DNA of 40,484 nt from Gnetum montanum. Taxonomy: Eukaryota > Streptophyta > Gnetopsida > Gnetales > Gnetaceae. Location of the stretch: contig MNCI01011963.1 of NCBI GenBank assembly GCA_015680685.1, positions 56,999 to 97,482 on the forward strand, in the 5' to 3' direction. The first letter of the stretch is position 1. Every line of letters starts with the position of its first letter. Both the position numbers and the translations under genes were made by a program. A model generated the notes under the pieces. It was not told where the DNA came from, did no database searches, and worked only from the letters and a program-made list of their open reading frames with translations. Of the stretch, positions 21,600 through 31,699 are shown in pieces.

Positions 21600-22560
21600 T
21601 GGTCATGGCCCTAGAAGAAAAAGTTTCATTAATTATATGAGGTCCTTTCTACAATGTTTGGAACTTTGTTTTCCGAGGTACGTGTGTGGGGTTCTAGTAG
21701 AAAATCTTATCTCCTAGTTGAAATTTCACTTTTCTTATTCTAAGGTCATGTCATTATTTGTTGAATTCCTTGTGCACTTCATTCAAAGATAGGGAAACTA
21801 ATTGGTTTTCATCTAGCACATTGAGGTTGATTAGTCTTTCTTTTCATGCTAGACTTAGGTTAAGATTCAGATCATAGGCTATTGAGAGTGTATAAAGCTC
21901 AGATTGAATCAGGAGCATTGGAAGTTTTTCATACACTAACTTATACATAGGGTAGTCAATAGAAAGTTTTCATGTTGAGTGATAGGCCCAAAGGACATCA
22001 CCGAATTTTATGCTCCACTCTTTCCTATATTTATTAATAGTTCTTATTAGAATCTTTATGATCTCCCTATTAGTTACCTCTACTTGACTATTGGCTTGGG
22101 GATCATAGGGTGTTGTTAATTTATATTCAACCCCTAAGTGTTGCATCAACTTTCGAAAACTGGCACCTGTAAAATGGATTCCATTGTTAGAAATCATTGC
22201 ATGTGGCACCACAAACCTATTTACAACATTTTGTTGTATAAATCAAGTAGTAGTAGATGATGTACAGTTGATGATGGCTACTACTTCTACCCATTTGATG
22301 CAGTAGTCAACTACTATGATGATATATGCCTTTTCATTGAACATGGGTGTGAAGGGCTCCAGTGGTTGAATCCACTATTGAGGATCCTCCATTTGAGCTA
22401 TCATCCCACCATCTCTTTGAAAATGCTCATAAGATCAAACAAATCAGTGGGCATCCTTGAAGATTATAGGCCAATAGTATTCTACCATCAGGATTTTTAT
22501 GGCCGTGCTTCTTCTTGCATAGTGGCCCCCACAAGGACCTTCATGAGCATCCTAGAGAAC
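21600..22560 (-). pseudogene. pol: Integrase of element B, broken
   Basis: The clearest part is the catalytic core at 21970-22212. It reads ISNNGIHF, then FRKLMQHLGVEYK, TPYDPQANSQVEV, NREI and LWAYHST, the pattern of Athila-type integrase (TPYHPQTxGQVEVSNREI...). The second catalytic Asp, normally in SDGG or SDNG, is Asn here, which fits a G-to-A change. The Glu of QVEV is kept. Integrase would insert element cDNA into the host genome. Upstream and downstream parts carry many stops and frameshifts. No active enzyme can be made. Confidence 0.75.
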
Positions 22561-22899
22561 TCGTAGTTGATCTGCATCAAGGACACCCCAACGAACCAAG
22601 CCATTGGTGCACACCTTGTAAAGGTGTCCATTGATTTTCATGAAGTACTTTTCCCAATGAAGAAACTGTTATCTCTTCCTAAAGTCCAGATCTTGTGGCA
22701 TCTCCTGAGTGAGAAGGTAAGTGAGGATGCCATCATACCATTTTGGTTTAGTGGGCACTTGGTCATTTATTACTCTGGTAAATAGAAGTTCATCGAGAAA
22801 TTGATCAAAGAGTGGACTCCCCTCCTCTTTATTATCCCATCTTAACTAAGAAAGATGGCAGCAACCACATTCTTAGTCCCTTTCCAATCTACCATTATG

Positions 22900-23330
22900 A
22901 GATTGAATTCTTGTAAGATCATAAGACATCATATGATACAGGGGCTTACCATTGTCTTATTCATTAGGAAGTGAATGACACTATGATCTGTGTGCACAAA
23001 CACTTTGTAGCTAAGCACATAGTGCCTAAACATTTTGAAAGCATACACCATAGTCATCAGTCCTTCCTCAGTTGTGGTGTAATTTAATTGTGCACCCATA
23101 ATGCTTCAGCTTGTATAGTGGATGCAATATAAATGTTTCTTATCATCTAACTACATAAGCGTGGCTCCCAAGGCATAATTAGATGCATTCGTCATTATAT
23201 GAAATGGTCTAGACTAGTCTAGTACCCATAGAATTGAAGTTTCTACAAGTTTTTCATTTAGTAGTTGGAATGCATGTTCGCATTCCTTGGCTTAAACAAA
23301 TGGAGCATCTTTCTTTGGAAGCTTAACCAA
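22900..23330 (-). pseudogene. pol: RNase H region of element B, broken
   Basis: On the minus strand it reads ASNYALGATLM, then YTTTEEGLMTMVYAF, VFVHTDHSVIHFL and LQEFNLIMVDWKGTKNVV. These match the order of the RNase H domain following RT in Athila pol (DAS..GA, TDH, EFDL..DKKG..N.VAD). Stops interrupt it, so it is inactive. Confidence 0.7.
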
Positions 23331-24530
23331 CAGCTTTGTGATCCTAGACTAATTCTCTATGAATTGTCAATAGTAGCCAATGTGTCCAAGGAATGACAAA
23401 ATATCTTTGACTATCTCTAGTTGATGTGTGATTCCTTGGATAACCCTTATCTTTTCTAGATCTACCTCAATCCTTGCCTAAGTAATTCTGTTCCCTAGTA
23501 CTATGCCTTCCTAGACCATTAAATGGCTTTTTTGCCAATTGAGCTTGAGGTTTGTTTCAACACATCTTTTTAGTACCTACTCAAGGTGATCTAGTGCTTG
23601 CTCAAATGTAGCCCCATAGATAGAAAAGTCATCCATAAAGACTTCTACCCCACTACCAATTTGTTGTTAAAAGAATGCTAAAGACTAGGTGTTAAAATGT
23701 TATAGGGGCATTGCATAGACCAAATGACATCTTACAATATGTAAAAGTCTTGTAGGGACTCATGAATGTTATCTTGGCATGATCCTTTGGTGTGATCTAG
23801 ATCTGGTTATAGCCATTATAACCATCTAAGAAGCTATAATAGCAATTCCTGGAGATAGTGTCCAACACTTGGTTCACAAATAGTAATGGAAAATGATCTT
23901 TAAATGTTACCACATTCAATAGCCTAAAGTTGATGTAGACTTACCACTTGCCACCTTTCTTTAGCATAATTATGAGTGGGATAACCCACTCACTATCCAC
24001 AATGGGATAGATGAACCTTGCCTTGAGGAGTTTTTTTATTTCCTCCTTAACAATCTACTTCAACTTGGGGTTTAGTTGCCTTTGTGGTTGGCTTCTTGGC
24101 TTCATGGCTAGATTAGTGTAGATATGATGTTGGCATATCCTTGGATCAATTCCTATTAGTTTGGGATATGACCAAGCCAAGGATATTGGCCATCAACAAC
24201 TTGTCTTTTTGTTTAGGAGTAAGATTTTCATTGATGATAACCAGCTTGCCATTGTTTAAAAATGCATCCTTCATGCTAACTAGTAGAGTTTTTAACTCTA
24301 GGGGATCATGCTTGAAATTATTAGGGATTTCCAACTCTCCCCAATAGGTGTCATCATCTTCATCATCGGAGAGTTGGTGATGAACTTGCTCAAGTTCATC
24401 CATGCTTTTGACATAGGTGCATGTCAGTCCTTCAGTAGGTTCCATGCATAGTGTGCTGCTATCTAAGTTAACTGTTAGCCACTTGGTGCCCTCTTGTTTT
24501 GTGGCTGTATCATACAAGCACCTTTGGATA
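23330..24530 (-). pseudogene. pol: Reverse transcriptase of element B, broken
   Basis: The catalytic motif FMDDFSIYG lies at about 23612-23638, preceded by GVEV and followed by LKRCVETNLKLNW and FLGHIGYY. FMDDFSVYG-type motifs are typical of the Athila lineage. A segment at 24146-24517 holds LELKTLLVSMKDAFL and NENLTPKQKDKLL, the usual linker upstream of RT. RT makes cDNA from element RNA. Both Asp of the DD pair are present, but stops and frameshifts break the domain. Confidence 0.78.
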
Positions 24531-24649
24531 TCTATTTCATTTGTACATTGATTGCATGCTTTAATGAATGTGCTTTTAATGGACTATATTTTCTGCATGT
24601 AATTACACCCATTATCATTGTACATAATGCATGGAACATGCTTCTTCTC

Positions 24650-25010
24650 TAGTCATCCAAATTCATTTTCCTTGGAAATTTTCAAGGAGAGGTTCCTTAT
24701 GCCCATTCATGCATCAACTATGCTTAACCATGCCCTTCCCATAATGATGGGGAAGTCACTTTTTTGTAGTTTTCTACCTTGATTACCAGAAGATTGGTAG
24801 GATAGGATCATGCATAAACTATGGTCAAAATGTCCTTCAATAATCCCAAAGTGATAGTGATTGATTGGTCTACAAATTCCAAGTGGATGTTAATCTTCTT
24901 AAGAGGTGGTAGGTTCTAGAAATTATACATGTCATAGGAGATGAGATTGAAACTAGAACCAAAATTAAGAAGAGCTTTACATGACTCATGTCCAATGATT
25001 TGTAAGTAAA
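24650..25010 (-). pseudogene. pol: Aspartic protease region of element B, broken
   Basis: On the minus strand it reads CKALLNFGSSFNLIS, then LEFVDQSITIGLLKDIL, and FPIIMGRAWLSIVDA in another frame. This corresponds to the Athila protease pattern (ALxDLGASxNLM, LQLADRS, IILGRPFL). The active-site Asp appears as Asn (NFGSS), so the protease is dead apart from the stops. Confidence 0.68.
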
Positions 25011-25549
25011 TAAGAGGACTTTCTAGGTCAAATATATTTGTGGGAAGATTGCTAATTTTGATTTAATCAAAAATAACATGAGTTAACATCACAGTGCAAA
25101 TATGAGGTGGCGTTTGGTTTGAAGGGCTCTTGAATGTATTTTATGTAGAGGATGAGGGTGTTGGAGATACAAGGTGAGGAGGATTATTAGGTTGAAAAAA
25201 TGATCATTTCTTGGATCGATTGTCTGAACCACTTGGCTGGAAGGTTGGTTGTAAATGTATAACCCTTGTAGCATTTTTTTTGTTGTAGTTGTGGGGGAAT
25301 TTCACCCTACATGGATGGAGTAGGAGGTAACTGGGTTGAGGGTGAAGGGATGTGTGCAGACATATGTAGAGGATGGTATGGATATGGGTTCTCACCTCAA
25401 GTAGATGATGAATGAGTTTGATGGTACTTTGGAGGATAATAGTAATGCTAGAAAGAGATGTGGCTTGTAGAGCTCATGGAGAAATGAGTTGCTGAACATA
25501 GTACCCATATGGATCTAGTCACCTGTAAGGGTACTACTATCTTGGCAGT

Positions 25550-27469
25550 GGCATTTCCCACAACTGTAGTTGGTGCCACTATTGGTATTTCTCATATGGT
25601 AGTGTCATAGCTCCACTTGGATAGTAAGCTTGTTGTTGTTGGTGGAACTACCTTGGATTGCCTTGAGGGTAAGGCAATTGTCTAGGTGCTTACCTCCTTC
25701 ATAGTCATAGATTCAGCATGTACATCCTAGACTCTTGTAAGTGTGACACCATAGGGCAACATCCCTTAGGATGATCATATTGACAAATGTCACACCCACC
25801 ATCATCTTTGAAGTTTTTCTCCATAACTTCTTCTATTGTAGTAGCTTTCTCCTTATCTTTCTAGTAGGCACATTCAGCTTTTTCTTGCCTCCTACGATCA
25901 TGATCACTATTTTTCTCTTTGGATTCTTTAGAAATCATCATAGAAATTTAAAAATTCTCTTACATGAGTTTCAAAGTTTGTCAACCTTTGCCAAAATATC
26001 ATAAACAAAATTTTGGATGGGTAAGGTTTTCTTGTTCACCACTTTATTGAGTGGTGACTTCTCCTCGTCACAAAATCAGACCTCCCTTTTCCTGATGGAA
26101 GGATTCCTATTATATTCTTCTACACTTTTCATTTTTCACAACTCACCTTGTTCTTTTGCTACCTACTCTATTAGCCTTTATATCTAATGAGCTCTTAGTT
26201 TGGATAATCTTCCTTGGGCATAAACCCAAAGAGTTTTTCTAGGTTTTGCTCAGAGTTCATCTATGATGTGGCAGAGTTATTCTCTTTGAGAATAACCATG
26301 GCTAGGGCATCGGTGTAAGAGAGAATAATATCTACCCATGGTAGCATCCAAAGGTTCATGTGTTCCCTATTTCTAGCTTTGGATTTTCCTTTTTAGATTG
26401 GACACTTTGGAGTACATATGGTATTTTTCATTAAATAGTTCCAACATGGTACTCCATCTATGAATGGATTTTGGCTCTAAGAACCAGTACTATATTTTTG
26501 CTTCCTTAATGAGTGTCCTAGGAAATAGCTTGAGTTTCTACTAATCATTTTCAATGTTCTACAAGGCACAAGCATCATGAAAAGCTTGTAGATGTATCTG
26601 CGGATCAAAGTTATATTCTCCTTCAAATCTTGGGATATTTTTCATGTCTAAGTACTTGATCCAACTATGCTTCACATGTCTAGTTGGGATCTTAGCTACC
26701 TTTGCAATGTTAAGCATGCTTTAAGTTGCCAACAAAGGCTCATCATCATCATTATTTCATTGTCACTGATGATGTCCTCTATTACCCCTTCATTCATTGT
26801 GGTCTTTTTGGTCACCTCCATCACGGTTATGGAGGATGCAGATGAAGAGGGCGAAGAAGGAGAAGGATTGCCACCACCATGGGGTCTACCAATTCCCCTT
26901 TAGTTATCACAATCATGTTTGTCAATTTTCTTATCATCTTGACATTTGTATGATCCTTTGCCTTGACTACCATCTTTTCCTGAACCTGAATTGTTGATCA
27001 TAGAGTGTAGATTTAGGGCCACATACCCATCATAAATAATAAGGGGTGAAGAATCTTCATGTTGAGAGCCCTCAGAAGGAGGATCCTTGTTATCATCTTG
27101 GTTCAATGGGAACAAGTAATTAGTGAATTGTTTCCCCTTAACAGCCTCATGATGCTTGTCCTGGTGTTCATCTCACCTACATTGTGTTTTGGTGGGATGG
27201 TAGTCCTAGTGGTTGTAGTCATGCATAACATATTCTTCTTGAAGATCATGGATGCCTAACTTCTTAAGATTTTGAAGTAGCATCATGAACCCAAATCAAT
27301 TGGGAGGCATTACAATGTTGCCTTCCATATCACATGATTACAGTTGCTCATCCTAATGTAGGATGAAGGTGAAATCAAGTATATACTGATCTGGATAAGT
27401 GTATACCACTTTGCACTCTTGTCAAATTGGTGGTTTAACATCATCAAGCTTGTGAGAAGGAGAATACAT
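25550..27469 (-). pseudogene. gag: gag of element B, broken
   Basis: A plausible start codon is at 27469-27467, about 130 bp after the primer site. The core at about 26250-26660 reads KNIPRFEGEYNFDPQIH, LQAFHDACAL, KLFPRTLIKEAKY, HRWSTMLELFNEKYHM in shifting frames and aligns with the E gag. A zinc knuckle CX2CX3HX4C (CDICQYDHPKGCC) is at about 25755-25790. Acidic and Ser-rich stretches (26820-26900, 27040-27100) lie before the core. Frameshifts and stops are frequent. Confidence 0.7.
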
Positions 27470-27602
27470 TTTGTAAAACAAATAAAATATTAGTGTGCTT
27501 TTGTAATTATATAATTTGAGAATGATGTCGAACTTGGGGTTCGTCCAATGATGTTAATGATATTCACTAAACCTAGATAGTGCATGTTTCAACGAAAGAG
27601 AG

Positions 27603-27621
27603 TCCTTGACAATGGTGCCAA
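27603..27621 (-). other. Primer binding site of element B (tRNA-Asp-like, decayed)
   Basis: On the minus strand TTGGCACCATTGTCAAGGA follows the 5' LTR. Against TTGGCGCCGTTGCCGGGGA all five differences are G-to-A or C-to-T transitions. Confidence 0.78.
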
Positions 27622-28578
27622 TGATAAGTAGTTGAGGTACCCCTACGCCCAACCATACAAATCATGAAGTACTCATGCACAATTTGGTTGAATTTTGTGG
27701 ACTCTATAGTTTTCAGTACACTACTCTTCTAGGAAGTGAACCTTGCCCTAATGGTCATTTTTTTCTTCATAATTACACTTGTGATGCACTTGGTATGGTA
27801 ATGTTTAATCTAGGCATATGATTTTTATTGTTTTGTGTTTTATGTCCTTTGGTGCTTAAAGTAGAGAGATGAAGTAATTTAATACCTAATTTGATTTAAC
27901 TAATTAACTAATCTCTAACTAGTTCTAACATAAGCATCCAGTCCCACTTTCTATACATGTCCTGAATCCACATATCCACTGCTGGGTTACCAAGTGCTAT
28001 GCTACTAGGCACACCAAGTAATAACACTGCTGGGATTACCAAGCGAATATGTGTTTATGCTTAAAGCGATCATACTTATGTGTTTAATCTATTTAGCTTA
28101 ATTAATTAACTAATCACTTGAAGTTTAATTTAGCTTAATTAATGACATAATTAATGAAAATAATAAATGCATAAATAAATCATTAATCTATTCAAAGTGC
28201 TGCAAGGTTTATCATGAAGCTCATATTTATTGTCATACACATTGGTGTGGTTTAGGTATAACAATGCTTGAATAAAGATCTATATAATTTCTGACTCCTA
28301 CTATGGACATTTAGAGAAATATTGTAACTTTCAAATGGACAAACTGGAAGAGCTCTGCTACTACTATGACTTGAATTCCCATAAACATAGTTGGGAGCTC
28401 ATATTTATAGTTTTTGCTATAGAACTATGTTGACAAGGCCCCATGGATTTAGCAAATGCTACATTGATGTGGCCCCATCGATGAGGCAACACCACATAAA
28501 TGGGGCCTTATCAATGAGGGCCCATTGACAAAGTTGTGTCAATGGGGGTCCATCAATGTGACACTTTGACACTCATCG
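27622..28578 (-). repeat. 5' LTR of element B
   Basis: 957 bp, TGATAAGTAG to GACACTCATCG on the plus strand; the usual final A is G. It aligns along its length with 9384-10363. TATTTATA (TATA box on the minus strand) is at 28402-28409. The U3 carries the repeated TCAATGGGG/CATTGAC modules at about 28430-28570. Confidence 0.9.
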
Positions 28579-28583
28579 CAAGT
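28579..28583. other. Target-site duplication of element B, right copy (CAAGT)
   Basis: Matches 9379-9383. Removing B and one copy restores a continuous C LTR. Confidence 0.88.
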
Positions 28584-29413
28584 GTTCATGTGCAACCAGA
28601 TCATAATCCATAGATGGACAAAGTAAGTATACTAGTGAGTGGATAATGAGTTGACAATTTTTGTCTTCTCACTTAGAGTTAGCAAAGTGCAAAACATATG
28701 ACTTAACTCATAGTGAGGCACATGATTAGATGATATTATTAGGCTATGTTTGTTAATAATAAACATAGTGAAAAGGATTATAAATTCTATCAACTAGGAC
28801 TAATAAAAACATAAATGTATTCTAGCTTATTGGCTATAAGTATTTAATCTTGGATTGTCATACACATCTTGGATTGATATAATTGTTATTGGAATTATCA
28901 AGTAACTTTACCATTGAGTGAATTAAGTAAAGTCATTACTGGGTTATCAAATAATGACACTTAATGCTCAAAACTAGTGGTACTTATTCTTCATATATTA
29001 ATAAACATGATAATAGTAAATGATTTAGGAAATATAAATGACAAAGTAAAATTAAATGACATTGAAAATTAAATCTATTCTATGTATAATATTACAATGA
29101 TGAAAAACAATATTGATCTTTATTGTCATTCATGAGTTACATCTAGGAACAATCTACTCAAATTAAGATGTCATACAACTATAATTCATCACATTGTAAG
29201 CCTTCACAACTAATTCTAATTTTATCAAAACAAACTACATGAATTTTTCTAAGGGTTAACAATAACTTATGATTTGATATGATGGTGGACTTGGATTTAT
29301 AGGCATGACCATGACCTACAGTATCATATTTATGACATCATATATTGAGCTATGATATCACATTTACTATATTGTTGATATAATATCATAGTCCTTGTGT
29401 AAAAATTTTACCA
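28584..29413 (-). repeat. 3' LTR of element C, second piece
   Basis: It continues from 9383 (ATTCACAAGT / GTTCATGTGCAACCAGAT, parallel to AATCACGAAACACTCATGCACGATCC of B in two parts). It ends ATTTTACCA before a decayed polypurine tract. Scattered GATATCA words near 29275-29395 recall the palindrome modules of A, E and F. It is highly diverged and is the oldest LTR in the nest. Confidence 0.7.
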
Positions 29414-30562
29414 TACCTCCATGACTTACTAAAAACTCATCCTTAAGTTCAAAAAAAAGGAGGATAGAGTCATTACAAACTTTTAGGGTTACATGGACTT
29501 AATAACATGACATATATACATGACTAACTACTCATTATAAATGTCACATCTTTGTTCTAGTGGTGTTACAAAAGTATCATGTAGTGCATGATTGACATAC
29601 GAAAAACTTCATGATAAAAATAACAAAAAAAAAAATTAAAATGGAAGCTTTATGTAGTATTTCATGTCCTTGGTGATGATGGCTCCACCATTAGTTTCTC
29701 TTGTTTGTCATCTAGTTTCTTCAATCCATACTTACTTAGCAATGCTCTTGAATTTTCTTCTTTTGTCTTGGGATCGTGTACAGTCCATGCTAACTTGATG
29801 ATGTTCTATGGTGTTGGTACTTTCCAAGGACATGAAAATTTTGGAAATGTTTAATTGGATTTGACACACCATGCTACAAACTATGTACTTTCCACTTCAA
29901 AATCTTTTTCTATTTTTTAATACTTCTTGAGAGTCCATCATTCTTCTAGCTGAATATTTTGCAACATACTTTTCATCTTAATAGCTTGATTTGACTACAT
30001 AAAATTCAAAGTTTATGATTTTAATTTTTTATTATGCAAATTTTATGTTTACAAACTATTTCTCATACATGAAGCACATGGTAGCCAATTGCTACTCTAA
30101 CTTCATTCTTAATCTACCTATTATCAACATGACCAAGTTAGCATAGCACAAATTTGCTAAACCTATGTATATAGTCAAATCCTCAATTTGTGGATCTTTA
30201 GTTTTAAGCTCTACTTGATGGATAAGGGCAAGATTATTGAAAATGGATTACTTATCAAGTAATTACTTTGTAATGGAGCCAACCTTAGCCTTGGCCATCT
30301 CAGTCTCCTTTTCATTGATTTTCTTGTACATGCCTACTTGATCTCTAAAATATTCTTTGAGCATTTCATGCTTTTTGACCTTGTTTTGTCATGCCTTGAT
30401 TTCAATAGCTAATTTTCACCTTACCATGTTCATTTCATTCATTCACAAGGTTCTATTTTCCTAGGTAAATTGTCTCATATCTAAGTTGACTTTAGCAAAT
30501 TGTTCTCTTAGCTTATGAATGCTTTTCTTAAGCATGTTCTTTTATTTCTCTATATCTATTCA
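29414..30562 (-). mobile_element. Interior remnant of element C
   Basis: It starts with the polypurine counterpart TACCTCCATGACTTACTAAAAACTCA (shown in the B form at 10364) and continues into sequence weakly resembling the env-position ORF of B, for example around 29780-29850. No domain can be read. It ends where the LTR of D begins. The rest of C is not recognised in the window. Confidence 0.55.
30558..30562. other. Presumed left target-site copy of element D (ATTCA)
   Basis: Five bases before the D LTR start TGAACGATGG. The right copy cannot be found because D is truncated at about 36506. Confidence 0.35.
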
Positions 30563-31454
30563 TGAACGATGGATAGTTCCTATGGCTAACCATACGAATC
30601 ACAAGTGTTCACACATGATTTGGTCAAATTTCATGGACTTATTTACCTAAGTGGCTGATATTCCTAAACAACGAATTGTATAGTTGTAAGTTATCTTTCT
30701 AATCCATACTTGTGTTGATCTATGCATATGGTTAAGTGTGGTTGAGGTATAAGATGTTTATTTTTATACTTCTTATTATTTCTCCCCTATTTGCTAACTA
30801 ATTAAATTAATGAAGATTTACTGTTTAAATTAATCACCTAATTAACTTCTTTATTAAATAACTATCTTAACATGGAGTAATCATTCTCACTTGTTGTACA
30901 CATCTTGAACCTATATTAACACTACTGGGTTACCAAGTATATATTAATGGGCACATTAATTATCCACTATTAGGAGTACCAAGCATTAATATGTTATGCT
31001 TGAAATGATCATCTTTACATTGTTATTGAATAATAATATTAATTAATTAATAATAGGAAAGTAAATTGCATGTAAAGTTGATTTATGGAAAGTAAAATTA
31101 AGCTAGTCTAAGTGCTGCAATGGATAGAGGAAATCTTGATTTTATTATTGGTCAGGAAAATGTGTTTAGGTACATGTGCACTTGAATAAAACATCATACA
31201 ATATCATATATCCATGTTGTGGGTACTTAGAGGGAAAATATTCTAACTTTTGAAGGAAGAAACTACAAGAGTTTAGCTAAGGCTATGACTAAAAGGTATC
31301 ATAAATGCAAGAAATGTGTGCATTTATATAGGTAATGATTGTGCCAGTGTCAATGTACTTGCATTAACACATCCTAGCCTACATCAATGGGGATACATTG
31401 ACAAGGTTGCATTAATAGGCATGTGTCAACTTAACTTGTCTTATTGATGGTTCA
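30563..31454 (-). repeat. 3' LTR of element D
   Basis: TGAACGATGG... GGCTAACCATACGAATCAC aligns with the B LTR start, and the module GGGTTACCAAGT...AGTACCAAGC is shared. The right end is at about 31454-31457, before TATCCTTACAACTAACTAAA, the counterpart of the B polypurine region. The U3 has TCAATGGGGATACATTGACAAGG-type repeats near 31370-31440. Confidence 0.75.
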
Positions 31455-31699
31455 TTATATCCTTACAACTAACTAAAAACTTCCCCTTAAGTGAACAAAA
31501 TTTTGATTGAGTCTCTTACAAAATTTGGAAAATTATGAAATTTATTGATAGATAGATAGACTAAATAACTCTAGCTAACTCTAAGTGCTTGATTGTACAG
31601 TTTTACAAAAATAGATGTTCTTTACAATAAAATTGGACACTTAGAAAAAATTTTAGTAAGCAACTATTAAATGGATAGAGGCATGATAAATTCTCATTC

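Larger units (their letters stand above)
9384..28578 (-). mobile_element. Element B: near full-length Athila-type Ty3/gypsy retrotransposon, interrupted by element E
   Basis: Paired LTRs at 9384-10363 (3') and 27622-28578 (5'), a 5-bp target duplication CAAGT, a primer site resembling tRNA-Asp next to the right LTR, and a polypurine tract next to the left one define it. Without E it is about 13.3 kb. In minus-strand order it holds gag, protease, RT, RNase H, integrase, a long non-coding stretch and an env-position ORF. All frames carry many stops. The two LTRs differ visibly, by eye more than the two LTRs of E, so B is older, as the nesting requires. Confidence 0.9.
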
